Of a stretch of 64,000 nucleotides of DNA, positions 46,253 through 57,499 are shown piece by piece (the first letter of the stretch is position 1; each line of letters opens with the position of its first letter). The notes under the pieces are model-generated. The model was not told the origin of the DNA and ran no database searches. It was given only the letters and a program-made list of their open reading frames with translations. Where the stretch lies: contig NC_079517.1 in NCBI RefSeq assembly GCF_000801105.2, forward strand, positions 2,914,001 to 2,978,000, given 5' to 3'. The position numbers were made by a program, and so were the translations under genes. This DNA comes from Raphanus sativus. Taxonomy: Eukaryota; Streptophyta; Magnoliopsida; Brassicales; Brassicaceae.

Positions 46253-47637
46253 CACATAAGGAAAATAGAGAGGACAAGTCAGGACATATTATGCAGCAGA
46301 CAGAAATATGTGATTCTAAACAAAGTCAATTCCCAATTTTTCTACAAAAATAGGTTCACCCACATAACAAAAGCATCCACAGTGGCATATGTGATTCAAA
46401 GTGATTCACTATAAGAAGTACCTTGTTTTGTTTTGTTTGGTTGCTGATTCAGCAAAAGTGACATCACAAAAACTACTGGTTGCTTGTTTTGTTTATTTGC
46501 TGATTCAGCTAAAGTGGCGAAACCATACACTCCATGGACACGCTTCGATCATAACTTCCCCTGTACCAAACAGTAATCAAATCATTTTTTAACAGTAATC
46601 AAATCTTGATATCTAAGAATAGAAATTAAAAATAAAAGAATACATAATCTTACCTCAGTATCAGAGGCTTTCCAAGACGACTAAGTTTGTATTCCAGCTC
46701 TAATATTTCGTTGTTAATAATCATATGGATTCCTGGAAAGATTGAATTGATCACACGTTCTAGATGATGTTCAAACAACAAAGGAGATTTTACAAACCAC
46801 AGAGAACGGACAAAAATATGAACTAATACTTTTTCCTCAATGAGTATAAGATAGATTCTGATGACCAACCCTGTGGTATTGACACAGTAGATTTCGACTT
46901 GTCTGCAGCCATTGCTGCGTTGGATTTTTTTTAGTGTGAAGAATTTTACAGAATAGATTTAGATCATGGAAGAAGAAGTTAAAAAGATATGATGATTGTT
47001 CGTCCGGAAAGGAGAAGCTCAAAGCTTAGCTCTGAGTCGGCTGGACCGAGAAGATGTCTGTGAAATCACACTTAACAGGAGACTTTTCAGAGGATTTAGC
47101 AGATCTCATGGCCATAGCTTGATCATGGTCCGAGGAGGTTGTAGATTAAGGTATATAGAAGAATCGAGAAAGAGATTATATATGAGTAAAACAAAAAAGG
47201 AAGTGAAAGGATACATCTTGAAGGAAGGTGTAAAGAGCAGAATCAATTATCCAGAGTAGCGGAGATTTAGAGAGAATGGAATCGTTTCAGTAATGATCAC
47301 CATTACTGAAGAAGAACTGAGGAGGAAGAGGAAGAGGGATCGCAAGAGATCTTCCAAAAAAAAAAGTCTACAAACCCTAATATATTCGCCGTCGAGATGG
47401 TATGGGCCGACAGTTTCAATCAGATAAAACACAAAAATAAAATACACATGCTCAAACCATCACAAATCAAAACAGACGATTACTTAGCCCATAGAAACAC
47501 AAAGCCCATTACTTAAAAAAGGACACGTGTCTTGCATATGGGGAGTGAAGTCCCCCATTATATTATAGACTAGGGGAGACCCGCCCTACGGACGGGGTAT
47601 GATAGTGTTAGTTGTCTATGCAGATTCCATGTTTAAT

Positions 47638-47767
47638 TGTGACATTATCTTTGTATCTATATGCTGCAGTTGTAGGATTTACAATGCAGAGTTTTTCGTA
47701 TTTGTGACATTATCTTTGTATCTATATGCTGCAGTTGTAGGATTTATAATGCAGAGTTTTTCGTATT
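47638..47767. repeat. 65-bp tandem duplication next to a Helitron 3' end
   Basis: Units 47638-47702 and 47703-47767 (begin TGTGACATTATCTTTGTATC) differ by a single C/T. The pair lies about 65 bp inside the CTAG terminus. Confidence 0.93.
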
Positions 47768-47956
47768 TGTGAAACAGTGAAAATAATGAAGAATTTTTAA
47801 TGTATTATGTTGGTTTACAATTTTTTTCATTGCCATAAATTACTATGATTTATGTTTTGTTTGTTAGTTTGAATACATGTCTTTGTAACCGCCGTAGAAG
47901 AGAGATTGGTTGTATTAGTTACGGTATTTGAAATATAAAATGGAGACCACTACAAT

Positions 47957-48103
47957 TTTTTTTTTGTTTAACCAGGGGGTGATCCAAAGGCTTTCTAGGC
48001 CAAGACTAATTCCCCTGAGGCCGACGGCAACCCACGTATTCTTGCAATATAATGCTAGCCCCGGTGGCCAAGTGGAATCGAACCCAGGGCAGAAGCTCCA
48101 GCC
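47957..48103 (-). mobile_element. SINE-like retroposon with 15-bp target duplication
   Basis: The direct duplication GGAGACCACTACAAT flanks the insert at 47942-47956 and 48104-48118. Read on the minus strand, the 147-bp insert has a B-box-like GGGTTCGATTCC close to its 5' end and finishes in an A-rich tail (T run at 47957-47965 on plus). The A-box is not evident, so it may be 5' truncated. Confidence 0.85.
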
Positions 48104-50439
48104 GGAGACCACTACAATACACCTGAAGATTAAAAGGTTGAATAATTTTGATGGTAAAAGATGAAGATCATCTTGATTAAAAGGTTGACCAATATGGATA
48201 TATATTTTGCATAAATCATTATTTCATTATTGCATTTCTAAATTTAAGTTTTGATGCTGTCAAATAATTTTCTTAATACGATTGTTGAAATTGTTGTAGT
48301 GGAACTACATTTTGTTTTTTATCTTTACACTGGAATTTTATTATATTTGTTCTATTTTTTTGTTAAATTATTTTATATTATGTCTTTAATTCAGACAGTG
48401 CAATTATATATATATATATAAGGCAAGGAGAGCGCGCTACATGTTCCTTCTATTATTAGATTTATGTTTAAGATTTATATTGGAATTTGTAACATTGACT
48501 TTGAAAAATCTATTATATTTTATTTTTATATATTTTTCTTACGTTTCTTATTTTATTTTATATTAAAAACTACTATATATATAATAATTTATGAAATATT
48601 CTGAAATCAGTGTAGACTGAAAATGATATTATAAACAAACAAATAATGGATATAAGTTAATTTTAATTAAAAATTGTTTATATTCATTAGCTATTTTTGA
48701 TATATATATTTTTACTTTCTTAGTTCTATTGGTTGGTTATATGTGTGAATTTTAAATTTCAGGGGATATTTTTTTTGTTGAATATAAGGAGACTGGATTT
48801 TTAAGTCGTTTTATTTGGCTAAATATAATACAGTACTTAAAATGGTTCGAAAGAGAGCAGTGTTCAATTTTGATTTATACTGGAAAGGTTATTTTCTCAG
48901 AGTCGCTTTATTAAGTTATTTATAATCATGTTAAATTTATGTATTTTTGTATGGTCGTTGTATTTTACCGAGTTCTTCCAAACTACGTAGATATTAATTT
49001 TTAACTTCTATTTTAATAAAAGAATCATGGTAAATTTTTTTTTCTATTATTATACCGTATAGATAAATATTAACATTATACAAAAACTATAATGTTTGGT
49101 GAAGAAATTTTGTAGCCATATTTCTGTGTTGTTTTAATGTTTAGTCACTCTTATTTTCTTTCTATAGATTGTAGTTACCGAGTTATTGCTTAAGATACTC
49201 TTCTTTTTTACATTTCATTCAGTATATTTGTGTACTTAAAATATGAATCCATGTACATTGTTTTGTCAAATAAAGTGGTCATAACTGATATTTATTGAAG
49301 GTACTTTCTTTCATATGTATTCGTAACAACACAGTTGTCATGCTGAACAAAGGTACATGCTCGCAAATTCAAGCTACAGTGGTAGACGTGTAATATTGTT
49401 GTAAAGGATGAGACTGATATTTATTTCGTAGATGTTATAAGTTTGGTTGTTTCCTCACTTTTTAAATACTGTTAAAATGATTTGGCAGAATATCTTTTCA
49501 TTTCTAGGTATTTCTTGAACAGAAATATTTTATATATATATGTAGATAGATGTTTTGGCATCAAACAATGCTCTCATCTAATTGGAGATGGTAATTAGTT
49601 AAACCATGGGTAAATATGATATTCAGGACAATACCGCCTTTTCGTCAAGTGCTATCAAGCTTTCTCTTTTGGACTTTCCGCTGCTCACATCTGTAATTCA
49701 TTGTGGTGATTTCTTGTTTTATTCCTTTTCTTCCTGTCAGTATGTTTTATCTATCACTATCACTGTTAAACATTCACTTTTCTAAATCTATGGCTTGACC
49801 TGATAATAATACTTTTGAGTATATTGTCGTACTTGCTACCTTACATAAAAAGGAATCACGTAAATCAAGCATCAAAGTGCAAATTATATAAGTAAATCTC
49901 CTGGTAGTTGACAAATAAAAAGATCTCCCGCTCAACCAATTCAGATAATCAGCCCCATCATATAATTTAACCATAGTATATTCGTCGCACAGTTTCCTCT
50001 CGCTTTACCAAATAGTGAAGGAGACAACCAACAAACGTCTTGTGCTAATCATTTTTCATCTTTGCGAGAATCACCATGAAGCAGATGGGTGAGTGAGTGA
50101 TTTCTGTGCGGTTTTTGGTATATCGAAAGGGGTTCGAAGAGGTGTTTCTCTTTAGGGTCTTCTCCACATCAGGTTCATAAGAAATTGCATTTGTTCCTTC
50201 TTTGGCATGCTCTCTAAGACGCTCAGGCTATAGTCCGGAAGTCTGGAACCAAAGATCAAAAAAAATGAAACACGACGTAAACACAAAATGAGAGAGTCCA
50301 TAACCGTTCAATAACGTGCTACACCTGTAGAAAGGAGGGCTGTAGTGAGGACTGAGTACACATTCAGAGGCTGCTGTTGTTTTGAGTGAATGCTATGGTC
50401 ATATCGAGAACGGTAACACGTATAGTTTTCTCTTCTTGA

Positions 50440-51064
50440 GCTTCTTCGGGAGCTTAGGTTGTACCACACTCACATCCCCGAGATTACCAAAGTTTGTCTC
50501 CATGTTAAGCCAATCCTCCATGTAGTTCTTTCTTCTTTCAACTCTGGTGCAGAATCTTTGTAGTGGCTGTGGGTTCTCTCAAAAATCTCTTGAGTAGAAT
50601 CAAGAAAAAGAGAGAGAAAAACAGTTAAAACATGTCAAAAGGAATCATCAAAACTCATATAACAACATGTAGTTTAAAAGTTACCGCTGGCACGTCTGAT
50701 GCACTCTTTCTTGCATTCAATAGCATCTGTTTCTTCTTGTTCTTCCTCTTCATTGTCTTTTTCTTGTTCTGCAGCAGAAGCTTCAAAGTTTGTAAAACTA
50801 ACCCACACCTTGTAATGATTTGTGCGGTCCAAGAGTCGCTCATATAAAACCTGTGTCCTCTCAAATTCTCATTCAGCTATTTCAAAATCTATGTATGCCT
50901 GCCACACAAAAAATATAGAGTTCCTTTCAATGATCCAATCGATTCAGAAGTCAGGAATATTGTACTCCTGTGAATGTATTGGACTGAATATTCTACCTTC
51001 CATAACAGTTGAGGCATGTCGAGAGCTGGCTGAGATATAGCAAGCTCAAGGATGGCTCTAGGCA
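50440..51064 (-). pseudogene. crooked-neck (CLF/SYF3-type) splicing factor fragment
   Basis: Three exon pieces in order on the minus strand. RAILELAISQPALDMPQLLW (about 51000-51064) is followed by a GT donor. The next piece is AYIDFEIAE, an in-frame TGA, then [36 protein letters not shown] and [10 protein letters not shown] (about 50680-50900). The last is IFERTHSHYKDSAPELKEE, then, in another frame, EDWLNMETNFGNLGDVSVVQ (about 50450-50570). These are HAT repeats of the spliceosomal NineTeen-complex protein crooked neck. The TGA stands where the family has Gly, and a further frameshift occurs downstream, so it is a pseudogene. The retained splice sites show genomic capture. Confidence 0.88.
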
Positions 51065-51424
51065 TCCATCGATTACGTTAGTTTAAACCCTACACAAACA
51101 AACAAAACTAATTATTAGCTTATCTTCGATGAATAAATAATTAGAGTGCAAAGAAACAAAAGAAGACTTCTTTTATGGGTGATGTAAATATGTTATTTGA
51201 TGTGCTTGTAAAGGAAATAGATTAAACAAAACCTGGCAAGTAAGTTTTTGTGTTGGCCAAATCAGATTGTTTCAAGGTTGCGGAACCACTGGAAGCTCTT
51301 TGTCGGTTTCGTTCAACCGTCCAGCAATCTCAACTTGGTCTATAGAACTAATTGCAACAGGGTTACAGGGGCATCAACATAGACGATTCGTGTAACATAA
51401 AATAAGCTTAGCTAATAAACGAAG

Positions 51425-51650
51425 GTGTTCCAACCGGTAAACGTTGATAGATGCTTGTATTTGCGTTGACTGCATAAGGAAAGATTTTGTTGATGACAGT
51501 ACTGTTAAAAATTTAATCTAGTTATGAACTCCAGCGGACGAACAGAACAAACTCAAGTGGAGGAACATAACAAACCTGTGAATTAAGTAGCATCATATCG
51601 ACTCCCATGAGTTCGCCGCCGCGTCCGACGTTCCTGGCGGAGCAACGGGA
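51425..51650 (-). pseudogene. RPA1-like (DUF223) N-terminal remnant
   Basis: RNVGRGGELMGVDMMLLNSQ (about 51590-51650), a donor-like junction, then MQSTQIQASINVYRLEHL (about 51425-51475) resemble the first OB-fold of the RPA1-like proteins that accompany plant Helitrons. Only this N-terminal part is visible before the sequence becomes the crooked-neck fragment. It may be the Helitron's own degraded RPA gene rather than a captured host gene. The assignment is by pattern memory only. Confidence 0.5.
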
Positions 51651-52178
51651 CTTGGCGGTGGAGGAGCAACGTCAGGTCTCCAGATCGGAAAGGAAGATCG
51701 CTGCATTAGCCACTGGATATAAGTTTACTGTCTTGTTTAGAGGGAATGAGAAGATGGTTGTGATAGTAGGAAAGTTACTCTTTTATAATGGAAGTTCCAC
51801 CGCCTTGCATTAAGAAGATCACATTCAAGATAGATAGTGGGTGATGATTTAAGATGAGGAATCTGTAACTGGTATAGAGCGTTAGCAAGAAGAAGCTGAA
51901 TCAACTCTCTAAGAACTCTGGTTTTGTCTGGACATCGAATTGTTGAGAGAAAGCTAATCGAAAACCTAATACGACAATGACTTTTACAACTGGAGAAACT
52001 CATTGATGGGCTCGCCAAATTGAACAAATGTAAGCCCATATCAAATAAAAGCCACTTAACAGAAATTTTAATGAAACGCAATGAATTTGTGTGTTTGGAC
52101 ACGTGTTGACATATGGTAGACCTATTTAGTGACGTGGACAAAAGAGAAGAGAGTTGCACTCTTCTTTATAGTATTAGA

Positions 52179-53841
52179 TTTCTCAAATTTTCTCGTCATT
52201 AGGAAATAAAGGCTATCAGTGTCATGGTTCTTTGTAACAATTTTTTCTTTCTTTTCTATGTTATAACGAACTCGAGTTCACATCTTTTTTTTTGTTTAGA
52301 ATCAGAAGTTTTGATTATTTGGGTTATCCAAACAACTCTCACTGCATTTCGAAGTGTTAAAACAGATACCAGTTTTCATTTTGTGTGTGGAGAACACAGA
52401 TACTCCAGTTGTTACAATGTAATGTTGCAGATAACCATTACTTCTCTTATTGCCTCAACTCACAGCGTTAAGAGTTTAATATGCCTAGAATTTTAAATGT
52501 GCCAGCTATATCGTTGCCTCTAGTGTTCTTTTATAAAGAAAAACATTATTTTCCCAAAATGAAATTTGCTGAGGCACAACGATCAAAGATATTTAAATGA
52601 TAGGAGAGGGAGGTTCTATTCTCTCTTCCTTTCTTGCAGCTGAACTGTTCTCTTTTCTTTTTTTCCGTTAATGATACTAATCCCAAGAGAGTCAAACCAT
52701 CTTAGCCTAGTCCCTAACTCTCATGTGTACTAGTATAATACAGAAATATTTATAATTAATTACACTTAATAGTCTAGCCCAAGATTCCCGGACGCTGGTC
52801 TTAAAGAATCATTGTACAAAATAAAATTTTATCTATTAGCATTTCATTTTTTGTGACAGATTTCCAGCACTAATGTTAGTAAAACACTCAGTAATAAAAC
52901 CTTTTTATAAGAGAGAGAGAGAGAGAGATTAAAATAATATCTCATTTGAGAAACTACAGAAATTCTATAAAATAGTCTGAGTTGTCAATTTATGATTAAT
53001 TTATTTTTTATAAGCTAGTTATATAAATAATCTGTATGTAAATATTAACATGAAATGTTTAAAACCTTCTTTTAAATTTATTTAGGGGTTCCTATTGAAT
53101 CAAAGATTTGAAAGGATTTGAATGATTTCATATTTTTCAAATGTACTCTTATTGTATCTAGCGTTAGAGACCGAGGTGTTTTCAGTATCAAGTTTTGACA
53201 ATCGGTTGCAGCAAGAATCATCATCAGTCCTTGAGTTGTATTTCGCGTTTTGTTGTAGCCTAAAACTTGTTTTGGTTCTATGAATGTACGATTTTCTTAA
53301 TCATGGCTCTTTTTCTTTATGGTAGAGTGTAAAACCATATTGGTATGTTTTTTGGTCAATTAACCAATGTTCAAAAAGATATTCAATTAACACTAGCCTG
53401 ACACATGAAACTTCGATGCCGAAAGAGCTCTAAGATCAAAGACGAATCTTTTAAAACACACACGTGATTTTTGTGTCTCCCAAGACCATCTTAGGCGGTC
53501 CATGTTTGCATACTATAGTAGAAAATTTTGATTAAGTCATTACACTAATCTGTAACAGTATTTACAGCTTTCATCTCAGAAGTTCGTTATCATTTACAAT
53601 TATTATCACATGCCAGCCACAATCAATACACTATTTAATAAGCCTAGTCATTCGTATATTTATATATACGTATATGATGCTAGTAATTAGCTACTCCATT
53701 ATTTATACTACATAAATACTCCACTAGGTTCTGATCTTGTAGTACTATTTAATAAACTCTATCGAATAACTACTCAATAGTCTCTCTTTTTTTCTCTCTG
53801 TGTATGATCTCTCTCGTCTAACTTCAAAGAAGCAAAAAAAA
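52179..53841. promoter_or_regulatory. WER upstream region
   Basis: 1.66 kb of non-Helitron DNA between the array and the WER ATG. It includes a GA microsatellite (52911-52929) and TATA-like sequence TTTATACTACATAAATAC (about 53702-53719), roughly 130 bases before the ATG, which is a plausible core promoter. No gene was found. Confidence 0.5.
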
Positions 53842-55047
53842 ATGAGAAAGAAGGTAAGTAATAGTGGTGAAGAAGGAAACAATGAGTACAAGAAAGGTCT
53901 GTGGACCGTAGAAGAAGACAAGATCCTCATGGATTATGTCAAAGCTCATGGCAAAGGCCACTGGAATCGTATTGCCAAAAAGACTGGTCTCTCTTTGTTC
54001 TTTTTCTATTATCACACTCTCTCTTAACATTCTTGGATGTGTTGGTGGGGACAAAAATCGACATCATATAATTTCTTTTATGAATGGTTTAAATGTTTTG
54101 GTTTTTTATCTTATAGATTTACCTCTTAGTATAGGTTCATAGTTCTTGCTTATATATTTAGAATAGAAAGTCCCTTAAGTCTAAGCTTGAATCTGGACTA
54201 GAATAATACCCACTGTTATTACTGCCTCTGTATCTTTAATTTACTATTATGGTTGATAAACTGATAGCTGATACTAACTTATGGGTTACTTGTTTGTGTT
54301 TTTATTATGAATTAAGTTCCTCATGAGTTGATAAATTGTCTGTACAAATTAGGTTTAAAGAGATGTGGAAAGAGTTGTAGATTGAGGTGGATGAACTATC
54401 TCAGCCCAAATGTGAAAAGAGGCAATTTCACCGACCAAGAAGAAGATCTTATCATTCGGCTCCACAAGTTGCTTGGTAATAGGTATATATACCTTCATTA
54501 TTTACATTTTACTTCAATTTATTGTTGTACTACTCGATTAACTTGACTGTTTTGAGAGAGAATTTATATATTCGATCACTACAAATGATCATAAATATTC
54601 GATTTTCTTCTCAAAGTTGGTAGGCAACACATGTTTTTATTCTAAATTTCATAACCCATTTCTAGAAATATGATTAAAATTAGGGAACTAATATACAGTT
54701 GATATGCGTATTTAATTAGGTGGTCTTTGATCGCTAAAAGAGTCCCGGGACGGACCGACAATCAAGTGAAGAATTACTGGAACACGCATCTTAGTAAGAA
54801 ACTCGGAATCAAAGATCCAAAAAACAAGCCGAGTAATGGTGATATTGTTTATCAGATCAATCTCACAAATCCTACTGAAACATTAGAAGAAACAAAAATC
54901 TCTAATATTAACGACAACGACAACGATGAAATTCAAGAGGATCGTCACGGAAGTAATTATCTGAGTTCACTTTGGGTTCACGATGATGCGTTTGAGCTAA
55001 GTACACTCACCAACATGATGGACTTTCTAGACGGACACTGCTTTTGA
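53842..55047 (+). CDS. WER: R2R3-MYB transcription factor WEREWOLF
   Basis: Three exons: 53842-53986, 54353-54482, 54720-55047; phases close to 200 aa (A. thaliana WER, At5g14750, 203 aa). R2 (from about residue 17, [20 protein letters not shown] ... [15 protein letters not shown]) and R3 ([20 protein letters not shown] ... [16 protein letters not shown]) are complete. The bHLH-interaction signature [DE]Lx2[RK]x3Lx6Lx3R is satisfied in R3 ([20 protein letters not shown]). The C-terminal activation motif [19 protein letters not shown] and the end DFLDGHCF are kept. In A. thaliana, WER with GL3/EGL3 and TTG1 activates GL2 to specify the root non-hair fate. Intron 1 uses a weak donor (ACTG|GTCTCT). 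Confidence 0.96.
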
Positions 55048-56261
55048 TGTTTTTCGAATTGATTTTCATTTCTTATTATAATCTTCGTAGCTGGTCAAAC
55101 ACTAATACATCAACGATCTTAAGCTAAAAGTTGTTGATGTGGTAGTGTATGATTGGCTAAGTCTTTTAATTAGGTTAACTTTCTTGTGTTATATATATGC
55201 TTGAAACTCGATGCATCAATATATGTAATGTCTGTTTCTTCCTAAGCAATGTCTTTTGTATTTTTCTTGCGTGGAATTTTCATATAGAACTTTTAAATTT
55301 GATTCAACAATGAAGGAGTAAGGATAATAGCAAGTTATAAGTTATTTTTTATTCATAAAATCAAAAGAAGAAAATAATGTGTATACACATTAGGTTTGTG
55401 GGTAGTAACCAACTTGCTAGCTCGTTTGTTGTCAACTACCTACAAATTTAAACTGAATAAGTACTCTTATTTGTGTTTCCCAATATATTGATGTTCGCTA
55501 CAAATTAAAATGGTTTTAATGTACTTAGTAAGTGATGAATTAGACAGAGCCCTTGATTGCCCTGGCGATTTAATTTAAACAAAATATAGTTAGATGTAGT
55601 CAGAGAAGTTATATTGGTCCAAAATTAAGTTCACGCTTCTCTATAAAATTCTATAAATTTCGATGACAGAGGCTGTCCCCAATCCCATTATTAATAGTTT
55701 AATTTATGTTCTTTGTCTTTTGATTTTATTATGTTCTTTGAAAGCTTGTTCCCCACCGTTGCATGATTTTAATTATACATTCACTTAAATGATGCATGAT
55801 GCATGAAATAGTAAAATTTCGAAGACGAGAATTTTTGATGATCTACAAGGGAACACGTTGATCATGTACAATGGAAATGAATGAATGCTGAAGGTTCCCA
55901 AATTTGACCAGGTCGATCTTAATGTAGTTAATATGGCAGCCAAATGTCCATCCTTGAGTCTTGACAACGGTTACAAAAGTTATGTACGTAGATTCAATGA
56001 AAAAAAGATTTTCTTATTTAAATTTGATAATTTAATGATTTTTGTTCAGTGAACACATTTATCCTGCTTATTTCAAATATTTAATATATTATTGTTATTT
56101 CTTCATATTATAAATCAAAACTAGATTTTATACACACTTAAAAATAATTTCATTTTTTGTTTCAAATATTAATAATTGAGTTGTTATGTTTTTATCATTT
56201 TTCAAAGTGTGATTATTGTTCGGAAAAGACTGAAAGATGATACATGTGATTTAATAGTATA
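55048..56261. other. WER downstream spacer
   Basis: AT-rich 3' flank of WER up to the next Helitron. A small palindromic ATGATGCATGATGCAT motif occurs near 55790-55804. Nothing else is recognisable. Confidence 0.5.
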
Positions 56262-57273
56262 CTAGATTTTGAACCGCCCTTAAAAAGGGCGGGTATATTT
56301 TTTGTTGGAATATTATTTTACGTAATAAAAATTATGATTTTTGATAAATTATATATTTTAACTTTTTATGAAATTTATCTTAAATTTACTTATATGACTT
56401 ATTTTTGTTATTTTCAATACGATTAAATTTTAGAAGACTCTAAATAATTCTAACCCGTATTGAAAAATTCATTTGTGCGTTTCAAACATATTCTATAATT
56501 TTATTAAATTTAGTTTATGTGATTTAGTTTTTATTTTAAATGAAGCTATTTTTTAAAGATTTGAGATAATTCAGACTGGTATTATGATTTTGTTGATTTA
56601 ATTATTTATTATTACAACTTGATTTTATTTTGAGGTTTCATATAATAAATGCTTTCAAATAATTAATAATATGAAATATTTTTTGGAAAGATATGATGCA
56701 AACATTTAGGAAACAAAATTTTTCAAAAAGGCTAAGAACTGAATTATATTAATACTCTTTAATGTAATTGCAAATAATGATTTTTGATTGGTTGCAAATA
56801 ATGCTGAAAAAATGTACATGCAATTTTGGTAATTACATAAAAATTTCAGGGACAGATTCATAAACTGTCATCTGCTTTAATTTATTAAATTAGTTTATGT
56901 GATTTAGTTTTTATTTTAAATGAAACTATTTTTAAGGACTTGAGATAATTCAGACCCGTATTATGATTTTATTGATTTAATTATTTGTTATTTCAACTTG
57001 ATTTTATTTTGAAGTTTCATTTAATAAATGCTTTCAAATAATTAATAATGTGAAAGATTTTTTGGAAATATATGGTGCAAACATTTAGGAAACAAAATTT
57101 TCAAAAAAAAAGCTAAGAATTGAATTATATTAAATACTCTTTAATGTAGTTGCAAAATAATGACTTTTGATTGGTTGCAAATAATGCTGAGAAAAAGGTA
57201 CATGCAATTTTTGTAATTACTTAGAAATTTCAGGGGTAGATTCATAAATTGTCATATGCTTTAATAGTATAGA
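56262..57273 (-). mobile_element. non-autonomous Helitron with duplicated 5' region
   Basis: A 1,012-bp minus-strand element: it starts TCTATACTATTAAAGCATAT at 57273 (A precedes) and ends in an 8-bp perfect stem (CCGCCCTT/AAGGGCGG, 56274-56292) and CTAG at 56262-56265 with A on plus at 56261. It is entirely non-coding and AT-rich. About three quarters of it is a tandem duplication. Confidence 0.87.
56500..57264. repeat. ~381-bp tandem duplication inside a Helitron
   Basis: Copy 1 runs from about 56500 to 56880 and copy 2 from 56881 to about 57264. Both start TTATTAAATT(T)AGTTTATG and end near ATTCATAAA.TGTCAT(C/A)TGC followed by TTTAAT. They differ by scattered substitutions and small indels, so the duplication is not very recent. 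The right-hand copy leads into the Helitron 5' end, while the left copy has lost the TATAGA terminus. Confidence 0.85.
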
Positions 57274-57499
57274 TTTTGATATGAAATATGTATATAAAGT
57301 TTAAATTTTATTTTATGATTATTTTAGACAAAAATGTTTTTAGGTAATTAGATTAGTCTATTTTGTATATTTTAAAGATGTTTCAAATAGATAGTTTTCA
57401 ATACAATGGACTTTCAATTTTTATTAATAACATAAGTCCATTACTTTTTTTTCCTTAATATAATGCTACATATGTTTCCAAACAACATTACATTAAACA

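Larger units (their letters stand above)
42527..47569 (-). mobile_element. Helitron carrying a SnRK2 gene copy (first of a head-to-tail pair)
   Basis: A 5,043-bp element read on the minus strand: it begins TCTATAATATAATGGGGGAC at 47569 and ends with the perfect stem CCCCGCGC/GCGCGGGG (42540-42557) and CTAG at 42527-42530, followed by the host T (A on plus at 42526). It has no Rep/helicase, so it is non-autonomous. It contains a broken SnRK2 kinase gene (45411-46252), a SINE near its 3' end and a promoter- or leader-like region near 47250-47400. Its 5' end directly touches the 3' CTAG of the next Helitron. Confidence 0.8.
47570..52178 (-). mobile_element. Helitron carrying RPA-like and crooked-neck fragments (second of the pair)
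   Basis: A 4,609-bp element on the minus strand: it starts TCTAATACTATAAAGAAGAG at 52178 (A precedes at 52179) and ends with an imperfect stem, CCCGTCC/GGGCGGG, and CTAG at 47570-47573. The base after CTAG is the first T of the neighbouring Helitron. It contains an RPA-like remnant near its 5' end, a crooked-neck gene fragment, a SINE with target duplication and a 65-bp tandem duplication just inside the 3' end. There is no helicase coding. Confidence 0.82.

Noticed and set aside
51607..51813. 68-codon plus-strand open frame
   Set aside because: It lies antisense to the RPA-like remnant, which has the recognisable motif on the minus strand.
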